NCBI RefSeq assembly: GCF_900129305.1
Contig: NZ_FQVB01000008.1
Location: 62,001-126,000, forward strand
Direction: 5' to 3'
Origin: Desulfacinum infernum DSM 9756
GTDB lineage: Bacteria; Desulfobacterota; Syntrophobacteria; Syntrophobacterales; DSM-9756
Length of the DNA: 64,000 nucleotides
Part shown: one piece after another, positions 45,956 to 54,530 of the stretch
Layout of the letters: each line of letters begins with the position of its first letter
How positions within the stretch are numbered: the stretch's first letter is position 1
Notes under the pieces: generated by a model
The model's input: the letters and a program-made list of their open reading frames with translations, nothing else
Databases searched by the model: none
What the model was told of the DNA's origin: nothing
Position numbers and translations under genes: made by a program

Positions 45956-46281
45956 ACATCCGGCTTGTGATTCGTCCCGAGGCGGAGAGGGATATCCAGG
46001 AAGCCTATCTCTGGTACGAAAAGCGGAGGGAAGGCCTCGGTGAAGACTTTCTTCTCTGCGTGGAAGAAGGGCTTTCCAAGATAATGAGAAGCCCTCACAT
46101 GTACCCTGTTGTGTATCGAGGGGTGAGGCGTCTTCTTGTTCGCAGATTCCCATACGGTATCTTCTACGTGATCCGGGAGGAGTTGATCTCGGTTTTGGCT
46201 GTTTTGCATGGACATCGGGACCCTGATCGATGGCGGCAACGGGCGACCCATGAGGTCAGAGGAGATCCAAAAACCACTTGA
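45952..46281 (+). CDS. RelE/ParE-type toxin
   Basis: The ATG overlaps the antitoxin stop by 4 bases (ATGA). The 109-residue basic protein starts MNIRLVIRPEAERDIQEAYL and contains WYEKRREGLGEDFLLCVEEG, YPVVYRGVRRLLVRRFPYGI and FYVIREELISVLAVLHGHRD, matching the RelE/ParE fold. ParE members poison gyrase and RelE members cleave mRNA; the sequence does not decide between them. Its stop codon overlaps a TTGACA that may be the -35 box of the trp operon. Confidence 0.85.
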   Translation: MNIRLVIRPEAERDIQEAYLWYEKRREGLGEDFLLCVEEGLSKIMRSPHMYPVVYRGVRRLLVRRFPYGIFYVIREELISVLAVLHGHRDPDRWRQRATHEVRGDPKTT

Positions 46282-46307
46282 CAAGGATCGATGGTTGCGT
46301 TTAGCGT
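46278..46307 (+). promoter_or_regulatory. Candidate trp operon promoter
   Basis: TTGACA at 46278-46283 is a perfect -35 box and overlaps the toxin stop. A weak -10, TAGCGT, follows 18 bases later at 46302-46307. The leader peptide starts 47 bases further on, which is a normal spacing for an attenuator. Confidence 0.45.
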
Positions 46308-46353
46308 TCCTGGAAATCAAAAGGAGCTGCCCAGAGATCCGGAAAAGACTGAG

Positions 46354-46446
46354 ATGAAAAACATTAATCAGGAAAACCGAAATTTTTGGTGGTGCTGGTG
46401 GTGGTGCGACCCTGACGGGTGTGCCGACGGGATCGTATCGGGCTAG
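46354..46446 (+). CDS. trpL: trp operon leader peptide
   Basis: A 30-residue frame starts MKNINQENRNF and continues with WWCWWW, that is five Trp codons in six, then CDPDGCADGIVSG and a stop. Ribosome stalling at these codons when tryptophan is scarce would shift folding of the message downstream. The segment GCTGGTGGT within the Trp codons is exactly complementary to ACCACCAGC just after the stop, giving the 1:2 stem. A 12-bp terminator stem follows. It lies directly upstream of aroF and trpE, so the whole operon is under this control. Confidence 0.9.
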   Translation: MKNINQENRNFWWCWWWCDPDGCADGIVSG

Positions 46447-46470
46447 ACCACCAGCCTGATGGAGATGCCA

Positions 46471-46503
46471 AGACCGTGGGCCACCCGGCCCACGGTCTTT
46501 TTT
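46471..46503 (+). terminator. trp attenuator terminator
   Basis: AGACCGTGGGCC and GGCCCACGGTCT form a perfect 12-bp stem with loop ACCC, followed by a run of six T. It lies 24 bases after the leader peptide stop and would end transcription when tryptophan is plentiful. Confidence 0.92.
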
Positions 46504-46513
46504 ATTGCAGCAG

Positions 46514-46543
46514 AGGCCGTGGGAAATATCCCCCGGCCTTTTT
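46514..46543 (+). terminator. Second terminator-like hairpin of the trp leader
   Basis: GGCCGTGGGA pairs with TCCCCCGGCC (one mismatch) around a 4-base loop and is followed by six T. It begins only about 11 bases after the first terminator's T run, so two terminators stand in tandem before aroF. Confidence 0.7.
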
Positions 46544-46582
46544 TGTTGGGTTCGAGAATCGGGGAGCAAAGGAGAGAGGGAC

Positions 46583-47635
46583 ATGTTGATCGTCATGCAC
46601 AAGGGAGCCGGAGAGGAAGAGGTGGCGAAGGTGGTGCAGGCCATCGAAGCCCGGGGACTCGGCGCCCGGCCCATCCCGGGCGGAGAGCGGGTGGCCATCG
46701 GCATCCTGCACAACCGGGGGCCCGTGGATCCCAACTGGGTTCTCGGTCTTCCGGGCGTGAAGGAAGCCATCCCGGTGACGCGCCCTTACAAGCTGGTGAG
46801 CCGGGAGTTCCACCCGGAAGACACGGTGATCCGCGTGGGCGACGTGAGTATAGGAAACGGCGGACTGGTGCTCATCGCGGGACCGTGCGCCATCGAAAGC
46901 GAGGAGCAGGCGCTCACCATCGCCCGCCACGTCAAGGAAGCCGGCGCCCAACTTTTCCGGGGCGGCGCCTTCAAGCCGCGCACGTCCCCCTATTCCTTCC
47001 AGGGGTTGGGGGAGGAAGCCCTTCGAATTCTCAAGAAGGTGCGCCAGGAAACGGGGATGCCCGTGGTGACGGAAGCCCTGGACCACACCGTTTACGACCT
47101 GGTGGAGGAAGCCGCGGACATCGTCCAGATCGGCGCCCGCAACATGCAAAACTTCAGCCTGCTCCGCCGAGCCGGCCAATCCCGAAAGCCCGTGCTGCTC
47201 AAGCGCGGCATGTCCGCCACCCTGGATGAGTGGCTCATGGCTGCCGAGTACATCCTGGAAGGGGGCAATCCCCACGTGATCCTCTGCGAACGGGGCATCC
47301 GCACCTTCGCCCACCACAGCCGAAACACCCTGGACCTTTCCGCCGTGCCGGTGGTGCGCAAGGAAAGCCATCTGCCCATCATCGTGGATCCCAGCCACGC
47401 CTGCGGGCGCAGAAACCAGGTCATCCCGCTGAGCCGCGCCGCTGTGGCGGTGGGAGCCAACGGCCTCATGGTGGAGGTGCACCACAAGCCGGACGAGGCC
47501 TTGAGCGACGGCGCCCAGTCCCTTTACCCGGAACAGTTCCGGCGGTTATGCCGCGAAATCGAGCCGCTCATAGGACTCTACTCGGGAGCCCCGGACGGCT
47601 CCTTTGCCGCCGAACGAAGTTCGTCACGCCTGTAG
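46583..47635 (+). CDS. aroF: 3-deoxy-7-phosphoheptulonate (DAHP) synthase
   Basis: The ATG at 46583 follows AAAGGAGAGAGG. The 350-residue protein has an N-terminal ferredoxin-like domain (MLIVMHKGAGEEEVAKVVQA), as in Thermotoga-type type I-beta enzymes, and a barrel with LIAGPCAIESEEQALTIARH, LFRGGAFKPRTSPYSFQGLG, QIGARNMQNFSLLRRAGQSR, CERGIRTF and IIVDPSHACGRRNQV. It condenses phosphoenolpyruvate and erythrose 4-phosphate, the first step of the shikimate pathway. As first gene after the trp attenuator it ties entry into aromatic synthesis to tryptophan supply. Confidence 0.95.
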   Translation: MLIVMHKGAGEEEVAKVVQAIEARGLGARPIPGGERVAIGILHNRGPVDPNWVLGLPGVKEAIPVTRPYKLVSREFHPEDTVIRVGDVSIGNGGLVLIAGPCAIESEEQALTIARHVKEAGAQLFRGGAFKPRTSPYSFQGLGEEALRILKKVRQETGMPVVTEALDHTVYDLVEEAADIVQIGARNMQNFSLLRRAGQSRKPVLLKRGMSATLDEWLMAAEYILEGGNPHVILCERGIRTFAHHSRNTLDLSAVPVVRKESHLPIIVDPSHACGRRNQVIPLSRAAVAVGANGLMVEVHHKPDEALSDGAQSLYPEQFRRLCREIEPLIGLYSGAPDGSFAAERSSSRL

Positions 47636-47672
47636 CATCCGGCGAGAGCGCCTTGGAGAGGAATGAGCCGCC

Positions 47673-49184
47673 ATGCGATTGCACTACTTTCCCGAAAAGG
47701 AAGAATTCACCTCCCTGATGACCCGGGGGAATCTGGTCCCCGTCTGTTGTGAAATCCTGGCTGATACGGAAACACCCGTGTCGGCTCTGGCCAAGATTCG
47801 AAAATCCGGCCGCCCGGCCTTCCTCCTGGAAAGCGTGGAAGGGGGCGAGCGCTGGGGGCGGTACAGCTTCCTGGGGGCTTCCGCCGGCCGGCGCATCCGC
47901 ATCACCCGCGATCACGTGGAGATCGAGAAGGGCGAAGATCTGCAACGAATTCCCCACGGCGGGGATCCGTTCCGGGTCCTTCGTGACTTCATGGCCCGCT
48001 ACCGTCCCGTGTCCGTCGCCCGGCTTCCCCGTTTCTGGGGCGGACTGGTGGGGGTTTTCGATTACGAAACGGTTTCCTTTTTTGAGAAGATCCCCCACAC
48101 CGTTTCCCCTGAAAGGCCCCTGGTGCAGTTGATCGAAACCGACGAACTGCTCATCTTCGACAACGTCCGCCACACCCTGACCCTCGTGGTGCCGGTCTAT
48201 TGTCCGGACGGACCCGCACAGGCTTCTGTCCTCTACGACCAGGCCCGATCCCGTTTGGAGTCCCTGATCGATCTGCTGGAGGCGCCTTCGGCCCAAGGGA
48301 GGGCCCCGGTGGATTTTGCCCTCGTGCCCCGGTCTTTTCAGGCCGTGATCCCGGAAGCCGCCTTCTTGGAGAAGGTGGAGCGGATCAAGCGATACATCAC
48401 GGCCGGGGACGTGATCCAAACGGTGTTGTCCCAGCCCTTCGTCATGGAGCCGGCGCCCGACCCGTGGTTCCTCTACCGCGCCCAGCGCTACGTGAACCCG
48501 TCCCCCTACATGTTCTTCCTGGAGCTGGACGAACGGATCCTCGTGGGATCTTCGCCGGAAACCATGGTGCGGCTCGAAAACGGCGTGGCCACCTTGAGGC
48601 CCATCGCCGGCACGAGACCCCGGGGCGCCTCGGAACAGGAAGACAGGAAACTGGCCGACGAGCTGCTCCAGGACCCCAAGGAGCGGGCCGAACACCTGAT
48701 GCTCGTGGACCTGGGCCGAAACGACCTTGGCCGTGTGGCGGAAGTGGGCACCGTGCAGGTGACCGACCTCATGGTGGTGGAACGCTATTCCCACGTGATG
48801 CACCTGGTGTCCAACATCACCTGCGATCTGGTGCGGGACGCCGACGCCTGGGACCTTCTTCGGGCCACCTTCCCCGCCGGGACTTTGACCGGGGCCCCCA
48901 AGATCCGGGCCATGGAGATCATCGCCGAACTGGAAGAGGCGCCCCGCGGCGCCTACGGGGGCGCGGTGGGCTACGTCTCCTTTACGGGCAACATGGATCT
49001 GGCCATCACCATCCGCACGGCCTGCCTGGAAAACGGACGGATGACGGTGCAGGCGGGAGCCGGGATCGTGGCCGATTCCGTGCCGGAGCGGGAATACCAG
49101 GAGACGGTGAACAAGGCCAAGGCGCTCCAAAGGGCCGTGGAGCTGCTCCACGGTGCCGCCGGCCGGAACGGAGGAACGCTATGA
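47673..49184 (+). CDS. trpE: Anthranilate synthase component I
   Basis: The 503-residue protein starts MRLHYFPEKEEFTSLMTRGN, with the tryptophan-binding region FLLESVEGGERWGRYSFLGA. The catalytic part has AGDVIQTVLSQPF, NPSPYMFFLELDERILVGSS, RPIAGTRPRGASEQEDRKLA, DLGRNDLGRVAEVGTVQV and the ending VQAGAGIVADSVPEREYQET. It forms anthranilate from chorismate with ammonia from TrpG. A 4-base overlap (ATGA) with trpG indicates coupled synthesis of the two subunits. The LLES block suggests feedback inhibition by tryptophan. Confidence 0.96.
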   Translation: MRLHYFPEKEEFTSLMTRGNLVPVCCEILADTETPVSALAKIRKSGRPAFLLESVEGGERWGRYSFLGASAGRRIRITRDHVEIEKGEDLQRIPHGGDPFRVLRDFMARYRPVSVARLPRFWGGLVGVFDYETVSFFEKIPHTVSPERPLVQLIETDELLIFDNVRHTLTLVVPVYCPDGPAQASVLYDQARSRLESLIDLLEAPSAQGRAPVDFALVPRSFQAVIPEAAFLEKVERIKRYITAGDVIQTVLSQPFVMEPAPDPWFLYRAQRYVNPSPYMFFLELDERILVGSSPETMVRLENGVATLRPIAGTRPRGASEQEDRKLADELLQDPKERAEHLMLVDLGRNDLGRVAEVGTVQVTDLMVVERYSHVMHLVSNITCDLVRDADAWDLLRATFPAGTLTGAPKIRAMEIIAELEEAPRGAYGGAVGYVSFTGNMDLAITIRTACLENGRMTVQAGAGIVADSVPEREYQETVNKAKALQRAVELLHGAAGRNGGTL

Positions 49185-49783
49185 TCGTCATGATCGACAA
49201 TTACGACTCCTTTACCTACAACCTGGTTCAGTACCTGCGCATGCTGGGAACCGAAGTGCGGGTGGTTCGAAACGACGCGGTCTCGGTGGACGAGGTCCTG
49301 TCCTGGGAGCCCGACGGGATCGTCATCTCCCCGGGTCCCGGCAGGCCGGAAGATGCGGGCATCTCGGTGGACCTCATACGGGCCGCGGGGCCGACCGTGC
49401 CCATCCTGGGCGTGTGCCTGGGACACCAGGCCATCGCCGTGGCTTTCGGGGGACGGGTGGGGCCCGCTCGCTCTCTCATGCACGGAAAGACCTCCATGGT
49501 GACCCCGGACGGCCGCGGGATCTACCGCGGCGTCAAGGGGGCGTTCCAGGCCATGCGCTACCACTCCCTGGCGGTGGATCCGGCCCACCTTCCGTCGTGC
49601 CTGGAAGTGAGCGCTCGGGCCGACGACGGAGAAATCATGGGAATCCGCCACAAGCACCGTCCGTGCGAAGGTATCCAGTTTCACCCCGAATCCATCATGA
49701 CCCCCGTGGGGAAAAGGCTGCTCAGAAATTTCGTGAACGGATTCGCTCCGAACGAGACCCGGGCCGCATCGGGAGCGGCCTGA
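49181..49783 (+). CDS. trpG: Anthranilate synthase component II (glutamine amidotransferase)
   Basis: The ATG at 49181 overlaps the trpE stop and follows GGAGG. The 200-residue class I amidotransferase has MIDNYDSFTYNLVQYL, VISPGPGRPEDAGIS, the nucleophile Cys in ILGVCLGHQAIAVAFGG and the His-Glu pair in GIQFHPESIMTPVGKRLLRN. It supplies ammonia to TrpE. In some bacteria the same subunit also serves folate synthesis (PabA). The following 195 bases hold a family B repeat before trpD. Confidence 0.95.
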   Translation: MIVMIDNYDSFTYNLVQYLRMLGTEVRVVRNDAVSVDEVLSWEPDGIVISPGPGRPEDAGISVDLIRAAGPTVPILGVCLGHQAIAVAFGGRVGPARSLMHGKTSMVTPDGRGIYRGVKGAFQAMRYHSLAVDPAHLPSCLEVSARADDGEIMGIRHKHRPCEGIQFHPESIMTPVGKRLLRNFVNGFAPNETRAASGAA

Positions 49784-49800
49784 AGGAGTCGAAACTCTAC

Positions 49801-49963
49801 ATTGGACGATTCTTTCTTAGGGGGCGTCAGGGGAGGGCGGGCGTAAGACCGATCCCTGCCAAAACCCATTGACCCTTTGGGTAGGGGCGGGGTTTATCCC
49901 CGCCCGCTGACCGTGCGCTGCTAGAGACTGCCGATGAAAATGCGCTTGGTTTAGGCAAGAGAA
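49801..49963 (+). repeat. Family B interspersed repeat, copy 3 (trpG-trpD gap)
   Basis: Begins ATTGGACGATTCTTTC as at 2658, carries a decayed GGGCGGGCGTAAGACC hairpin, CCCATTG and GGGGCGGGGTTTATCCCCGC, and ends before the trpD ribosome-binding site AAAAGGAGG. Confidence 0.75.
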
Positions 49964-49978
49964 AAGGAGGAAGACGCC

Positions 49979-50992
49979 GTGTTCCAGGAAAGCCTGAAAA
50001 AGCTCACCTCCCGGGTGGATCTTGCGGAAGAGGAGACGAGCGTGGTCATGGAGGCGCTCATGTCGGGCGAATTGACCGAAGCCCAGATCGGGGCCTTCAT
50101 GGCCGCCCTGGCCACCAAGGGCGAAACCTTCGCGGAACTGGCCGGAGCCGCCCGGACCATGCGCCGCAAGGCCCACCGCATCCAGGTGTCGTCTCCCACG
50201 GTCGTGGACACCTGCGGGACGGGGGGCGACGGGGCCCACACCTTCAACATCTCCACCACGGCGGCCTTCGTGGTGGCCGGATGCGGAGTGACCGTGGCCA
50301 AGCACGGAAACCGGTCCGTTTCCAGCCGATGCGGCAGCGCCGACGTGCTGGAGGCCCTGGGGGTGCGCCTGGACGTGGACCCGGAGATCGTGGAAGAGGG
50401 CATCGGAGAAATCGGCATCGGGTTCCTCTTCGCGCCCCTCTACCACGGAGCCATGAAGTATGCCGCGAAGCCCCGCAGAGAGCTGGGCATCCGCTCCATC
50501 TTCAACATGCTGGGGCCGCTCACCAACCCGGCCGGAGCCAACTGCCAGGTGCTGGGCGTCTACGCGCCCGAGCTCACGGAGATGTTCGCCCAGGCCCTGA
50601 AACTGCTGGGAGCCCGCCGCGCCTTCGTGGTCCACGGCCACGACGGACTGGACGAGATCACCGTGTGCGCTCCCACCCGGGTGACCGAACTGAACGACGG
50701 CCTCATCCGCACCTACGACCTGGACCCCGAGATGATCCTGGGACGCACGGCCGATCCCGACGACCTGGCGGGAGGATCGGCCGATGACAACGCCCGAATC
50801 ACTCGGGCGATCCTGGAAGGCGAGAAGAGCCCACGCCGGGACGTGGTGGTCCTGAACGCCGCGGCGGCTCTCGTGGCCGCCGGCGTGGCCCAAGACTTTC
50901 CGCAAGGGGTGAAAAAGGCGGAGGAAGCCATCGACAGCGGCGCCGCCAAGGCCAAGCTGGACGCTCTGATCCGCTTCAGCCAGGAATCGTGA
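49979..50992 (+). CDS. trpD: Anthranilate phosphoribosyltransferase
   Basis: Translation starts at a GTG (49979) 8 bases after AAGGAGG. The 337-residue protein has EAQIGAFMAALATKGETFAE, VVDTCGTGGDGAHTFNISTT, KHGNRSVSSRCGSADVLEAL and FAPLYHGAMKYAAKPRRELG, which bind phosphoribosyl diphosphate and anthranilate, and VHGHDGLDEITV. The last two codons and the stop (GAA TCG TGA) are the first units of a heptad repeat array that fills the gap to trpC. Confidence 0.95.
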   Translation: MFQESLKKLTSRVDLAEEETSVVMEALMSGELTEAQIGAFMAALATKGETFAELAGAARTMRRKAHRIQVSSPTVVDTCGTGGDGAHTFNISTTAAFVVAGCGVTVAKHGNRSVSSRCGSADVLEALGVRLDVDPEIVEEGIGEIGIGFLFAPLYHGAMKYAAKPRRELGIRSIFNMLGPLTNPAGANCQVLGVYAPELTEMFAQALKLLGARRAFVVHGHDGLDEITVCAPTRVTELNDGLIRTYDLDPEMILGRTADPDDLAGGSADDNARITRAILEGEKSPRRDVVVLNAAAALVAAGVAQDFPQGVKKAEEAIDSGAAKAKLDALIRFSQES

Positions 50993-51222
50993 ATCGTGAA
51001 TCGTGAATCGTGAATCGTGAATCGTGAATCGTGAATCGTGAATCGTGAATCGTGATGAGTGATGAGTGATGAGTGATGAGTGATGAGTGATGAGTGATGG
51101 GGCGGCGGGGCGGAACTTTTCTCCCCCCTTTTTCAAAAGGGGGGGATTGCCCGATAGCTGAAAACCGACAACTGAGAGCTGAGAGCTGACAGCTGACAGC
51201 TGAGAGCTGAAAGCTGACAGCT
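50984..51222 (+). repeat. Composite heptad array II (trpD-trpC gap)
   Basis: Ten GAATCGT units (50984-51053) run into six GATGAGT units (51054-51095). A core with a CCCCCC/GGGGGG hairpin (51123-51145) and ATTGCCCGATAGCTG follows, then nine units of GCTGAGA, GCTGACA or GCTGAAA (51157-51219). The trpD stop lies across units 1 and 2. A related composite lies inverted at 57680-57846. Confidence 0.92.
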
Positions 51223-51237
51223 CCCGTTTGGAGATCC

Positions 51238-52041
51238 ATGGACATTCTAAGAAAGATTCTGGAGGTCAAAGCTCAGGAGGTGGAAGAGGCCAAGCGCCGG
51301 GAGCCGCTTTCCGCGGTGAGGCGCCGGGCGGAGGAGTCTCCGCCCACGAGGCCCTTCCTGGAAAGCCTTTCCGCGCCGGGTCCCGAAGGCGTCAATGTGA
51401 TCGCCGAGATCAAGCGGGCTTCGCCTTCCAAGGGGACGATCCGTGCGGGCCTGGACCCGAGGGCGTACGCCCGGGCCTACCAGCGGGCGGGGGCCGCGGC
51501 CCTTTCCGTCCTGACGGACGAGCGCTTTTTTCAGGGGTCTTTCCGGGATCTGCAGGTGGCCCGGGAGGCGGTGGAAGTCCCTGTGCTTCGGAAGGACTTC
51601 ACCATCGACGAATACCAGATTTACGAGGCTCGGGCCGTGGGGGCCGATGCCGTGCTGTTGATCGTTCGAGCGGTTCCGCCGGATTTTCTCCGAGATGCGT
51701 TGTCGCTTTGCCGGGAGCTCGGCCTGGGAGCCCTGGTGGAAGTGCATGACGAGCGGGAGATGGAAACCGCCCTTGCGCGCGGCGCTCCTCTTATCGGCGT
51801 CAACAACAGGGATCTCACCACGTTCCGGACCGATATCGAAACATCCATCCGCCTGAGAAAACAGCTCCCTGCCGGTATGCCCATGGTGGCGGAAAGCGGC
51901 ATCGGCGGCCGGGAAGACGTGGAAAGGCTGCTGGATGCGGGAATCTTCAACTTCCTGGTGGGGGAAAGCCTGGTGCGGGCTCCGGACCCCGAAACGGCGC
52001 TCCGAAGCCTGCTGGGCACCGCCGCCGGGTCGCGTTTCTGA
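51238..52041 (+). CDS. trpC: Indole-3-glycerol-phosphate synthase
   Basis: The 267-residue barrel enzyme starts MDILRKILEVKAQEVEEAKR and has VIAEIKRASPSKGTIRAGLD, ALSVLTDERFFQGSFRDL, LRKDFTIDEYQIYEARAVGA, VEVHDEREMETAL, IGVNNRDLTTFRTDI and VAESGIGGREDVERLL. It closes the indole ring from carboxyphenylamino-deoxyribulose phosphate. It is a single-function TrpC, since TrpF is a separate gene. GGAG lies 6 bases before the ATG, just after the end of the heptad array. Confidence 0.96.
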   Translation: MDILRKILEVKAQEVEEAKRREPLSAVRRRAEESPPTRPFLESLSAPGPEGVNVIAEIKRASPSKGTIRAGLDPRAYARAYQRAGAAALSVLTDERFFQGSFRDLQVAREAVEVPVLRKDFTIDEYQIYEARAVGADAVLLIVRAVPPDFLRDALSLCRELGLGALVEVHDEREMETALARGAPLIGVNNRDLTTFRTDIETSIRLRKQLPAGMPMVAESGIGGREDVERLLDAGIFNFLVGESLVRAPDPETALRSLLGTAAGSRF

Positions 52042-52393
52042 CGGTGTATGGGATCCGGAAGTAGGGGCGGGCTTCATGCCCGCCCGTCGGGATTCGTTCG
52101 AGCCCGCCCCAAACCGTCATTTCCCGGAGGGTGGGAACCCGCAGCCGGGACGATACAAGGAGCCTGTCTGAAAAGGCTATGGATGCCCGCCTTTCTCGTA
52201 GCGCAGCCCTTTAGGGCTGCGGAGGAATCTCCGGACGTCGGAGGGGCCGTCGGGTATTGCCTGTCACTTCATTGGGTCATGACGGCCCCTCTCCGCGGGG
52301 CTGAAGCCCCGCGGCTCCGAAAGAAGATGGATCCCTGGACGGCGGATGATGGGAACCCCTTCTGGGACAGGCTCCCGGACGAAAGGAATGACC
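52042..52393. other. trpC-trpF gap
   Basis: No gene is supported. The 352 bases hold a GGGGCGGGCTTCATGCCCGC hairpin at 52064-52085 and a full family A element at 52158-52377. The trpF ribosome-binding site AAAGGA comes directly after the element. Confidence 0.7.
52158..52377 (+). repeat. Family A MITE-like repeat, copy 7 (trpC-trpF gap)
   Basis: Ends AGGAGCCTGTCTGAAAA and TTCTGGGACAGGCTCC are inverted repeats. The internal hairpins are CGTAGCGCAGCCCTTTAGGG near 52197 and CGCGGGGCTGAAGCCCCGCG near 52294, and a TGTCACTTCAT between them recurs in copies at 42051 and (inverted) 54311. Confidence 0.8.
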
Positions 52394-53044
52394 ATGGAAA
52401 TCAAGATCTGCGGCATCACCCGGCGGGAAGACGCCCGGATCGCCGCGTCCCTTGGCGTGGATGCCGTGGGATTCGTCTTTTATCCCAAAAGTCCCCGCCA
52501 CGTGAGTCGGGAAACGGCCCGGGATCTGGCGGCGGCGCTTCCGGAATCGGTGGCCAGGGTGGGCGTCTTTGTGGACGAGACCGTGGATCGGGTTTTGGAA
52601 ACCGCCCGTTTTTGCGGTCTCACCCATGTGCAACTCCACGGCCAAGAGACCCCGGAAGAGGTGGCCGCCCTGGAAGCCCAAGGGCTCCGGGTCGTCAAGG
52701 CCCTTTTCGTCAACCGCGCTCCGGGGCTGGATGTCCAGGATCGTTACCGCCCCACGGCCTTCCTGGTGGAGTGCGCGGGGGTGAGCCTTCCCGGCGGAAA
52801 CGCTCTGGCCTGGGATTGGGCCTCGGCGAAGGATCGCGTGCGGCACCGCCCCATGATTCTCGCCGGGGGACTGGATCCCCACAACGTGGCCCGGGCGGTG
52901 CGGGCGGCCGAGCCCGCGGCGGTGGATGTGAGTTCCGGGGTGGAAAGACGCCCCGGTGAAAAGGATGCCCAAAAAATGGAAGCATTCGTGAACGCGGTCC
53001 GGCGGTTGAGTCCGCCGGCGGTGGAAGGGAGGATCTTTTCATGA
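52394..53044 (+). CDS. trpF: Phosphoribosylanthranilate isomerase
   Basis: Of the ATGs at 52388 and 52394, the second has AAAGGA at a workable distance, giving 216 residues. The product starts [20 protein letters not shown] and shows [52 protein letters not shown] and [20 protein letters not shown], the barrel landmarks of TrpF with the catalytic Cys in CGIT. It isomerises phosphoribosylanthranilate. Its stop overlaps the trpB start by 4 bases. Confidence 0.95.
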   Translation: MEIKICGITRREDARIAASLGVDAVGFVFYPKSPRHVSRETARDLAAALPESVARVGVFVDETVDRVLETARFCGLTHVQLHGQETPEEVAALEAQGLRVVKALFVNRAPGLDVQDRYRPTAFLVECAGVSLPGGNALAWDWASAKDRVRHRPMILAGGLDPHNVARAVRAAEPAAVDVSSGVERRPGEKDAQKMEAFVNAVRRLSPPAVEGRIFS

Positions 53045-54240
53045 CGATGCACACGGCAAGCCAGCCCATGCCCGATCCCCGCGGCCACTTCGGTCCGTTC
53101 GGCGGCCGCTACGTGGCGGAAACCCTCATGCCGGCTCTGCTGGAGCTGGAGGCCGCCTACGGGGAGGCCCGCACCCAGAAATCTTTCCAGGAGGAATTCC
53201 ATGCGCTCTTGACGGAATACGCCGGCCGTCCCACGCCGCTCTTCCATGCCCGCCGTCTGAGCGAGGCCTGCGGCGGGGCCCGGATCTATTTGAAGCGGGA
53301 AGACTTGGCCCACACGGGAGCCCACAAGATCAACAACACCCTGGGGCAGGTCCTTCTGGCCCGGTACATGGGCAAGCGGAAGGTGATCGCCGAAACGGGA
53401 GCCGGCCAGCACGGCGTGGCCACGGCCACGGCGGCGGCCCTTTTCGGCATGGAGTGCAAGGTCTTCATGGGAACGGAAGACGTGCGCCGACAGGCTCCCA
53501 ACGTGCGCCGCATGGAACTCCTCGGGGCGGAAGTGGTCCCCGTGGCGTCCGGAACCGGCACCCTCAAGGACGCCATGAACGAAGCCATGCGCTACTGGGT
53601 GGGCGCCGTTCGGGACACCTTCTACGTGATCGGATCCGTCGCCGGTCCCCATCCCTATCCCATGATGGTGCGGGATTTCCAGCGGGTGATCGGAGACGAG
53701 GCGAGATGCCAGATCCTGGAAAGGGAGGGGCGCCTGCCGGACGTGCTGGTGGCGTGCGTGGGGGGCGGCAGCAACGCCATGGGCCTCTTCCACCCCTTCC
53801 TGGCCGACCCCGTGGCCATGATCGGAGTGGAAGCCGCCGGCGAAGGGGTTTCCACGGGAAAGCACGCAGCCACCCTGGGTGCCGGTTCCGTGGGGGTGCT
53901 GCATGGCTCCAAGTCCTACGTGCTCCAGGACGAACACGGCCAGATCCGGGAAGCCCATTCCATCTCGGCGGGCCTGGATTATCCGGGCGTCGGGCCGGAA
54001 CACGCGTGGCTCAAGGAATCGGGCCGGGCCGCCTACGTCTCCGTAACCGACCAGGAAGCCCTGGACGCCTTCCGGCGCCTGGCCGCCCTGGAAGGAATCA
54101 TCCCGGCTCTCGAAAGCGCCCACGCTTTGGCCTACGCCATGGTGGAGGCCGCCCGGCGGGGTCCGGGCGAGATCCTCATCGTCAACCTTTCCGGGCGCGG
54201 AGACAAGGATCTGGGGATCATCTTCCGGGATGGAGGGTGA
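53041..54240 (+). CDS. trpB: Tryptophan synthase beta chain
   Basis: The 399-residue PLP enzyme starts within the trpF stop. It has [40 protein letters not shown] with the PLP lysine, [40 protein letters not shown] and [15 protein letters not shown]. It joins indole and serine to make tryptophan with TrpA. This is the canonical TrpB1 type that pairs with TrpA. The stop TGA is directly followed by heptad repeats. Confidence 0.96.
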   Translation: MTMHTASQPMPDPRGHFGPFGGRYVAETLMPALLELEAAYGEARTQKSFQEEFHALLTEYAGRPTPLFHARRLSEACGGARIYLKREDLAHTGAHKINNTLGQVLLARYMGKRKVIAETGAGQHGVATATAAALFGMECKVFMGTEDVRRQAPNVRRMELLGAEVVPVASGTGTLKDAMNEAMRYWVGAVRDTFYVIGSVAGPHPYPMMVRDFQRVIGDEARCQILEREGRLPDVLVACVGGGSNAMGLFHPFLADPVAMIGVEAAGEGVSTGKHAATLGAGSVGVLHGSKSYVLQDEHGQIREAHSISAGLDYPGVGPEHAWLKESGRAAYVSVTDQEALDAFRRLAALEGIIPALESAHALAYAMVEAARRGPGEILIVNLSGRGDKDLGIIFRDGG

Positions 54241-54241
54241 G

Positions 54242-54304
54242 AGGGGAAAGGCTAAAGGCTAAAGGTGAAAGGTAAAAGGGGAAGGGGACAGGTGGAAGGT
54301 GGAA
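54242..54304 (+). repeat. Heptad array I-c after trpB
   Basis: About nine 7-bp units (AGGGGAA, AGGCTAA twice, AGGTGAA, AGGTAAA, GGTGGAA twice) start one base after the trpB stop. The units are of the same class as those around the four-helix-bundle gene at 33811-34400. Confidence 0.85.
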
Positions 54305-54310
54305 GGCGCT

Positions 54311-54530
54311 GGGAGTCTGTTCGAGGATGGTTCTCCGGCTCAAGAGGCCGGGCAGCTTGTGTCCTCTTCGTAGCCGCGGGGCTTCAGCCCCGCGGAAAAG
54401 GGCCGTCGTGAACCCATGAAGTGACGGGAGGTGCCTGACGGCTATCCGATGCCCCGGGCCCCTGCCGCAGCCCTGAAGGGCTGCGCTACGAGAAACGTGG
54501 TCATCCATAGCGTTTTCGGAAAAGATCTTA
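54311..54530 (-). repeat. Family A MITE-like repeat, copy 8 (trpB-trpA gap)
   Basis: Left end GGAGTCTGTTCGAGGATG, internal hairpins CGTAGCCGCGGGGCTTCAGC near 54370 and CGCAGCCCTGAAGGGCTGCG near 54465, right end GCGTTTTCGGAAAAGATC. The orientation is opposite to the copy at 52158, 1.9 kb away. Confidence 0.75.

Noticed and set aside
50984-51222. CRISPR array
   Set aside because: Units are 7 bp without unique spacers, and no cas gene is present.
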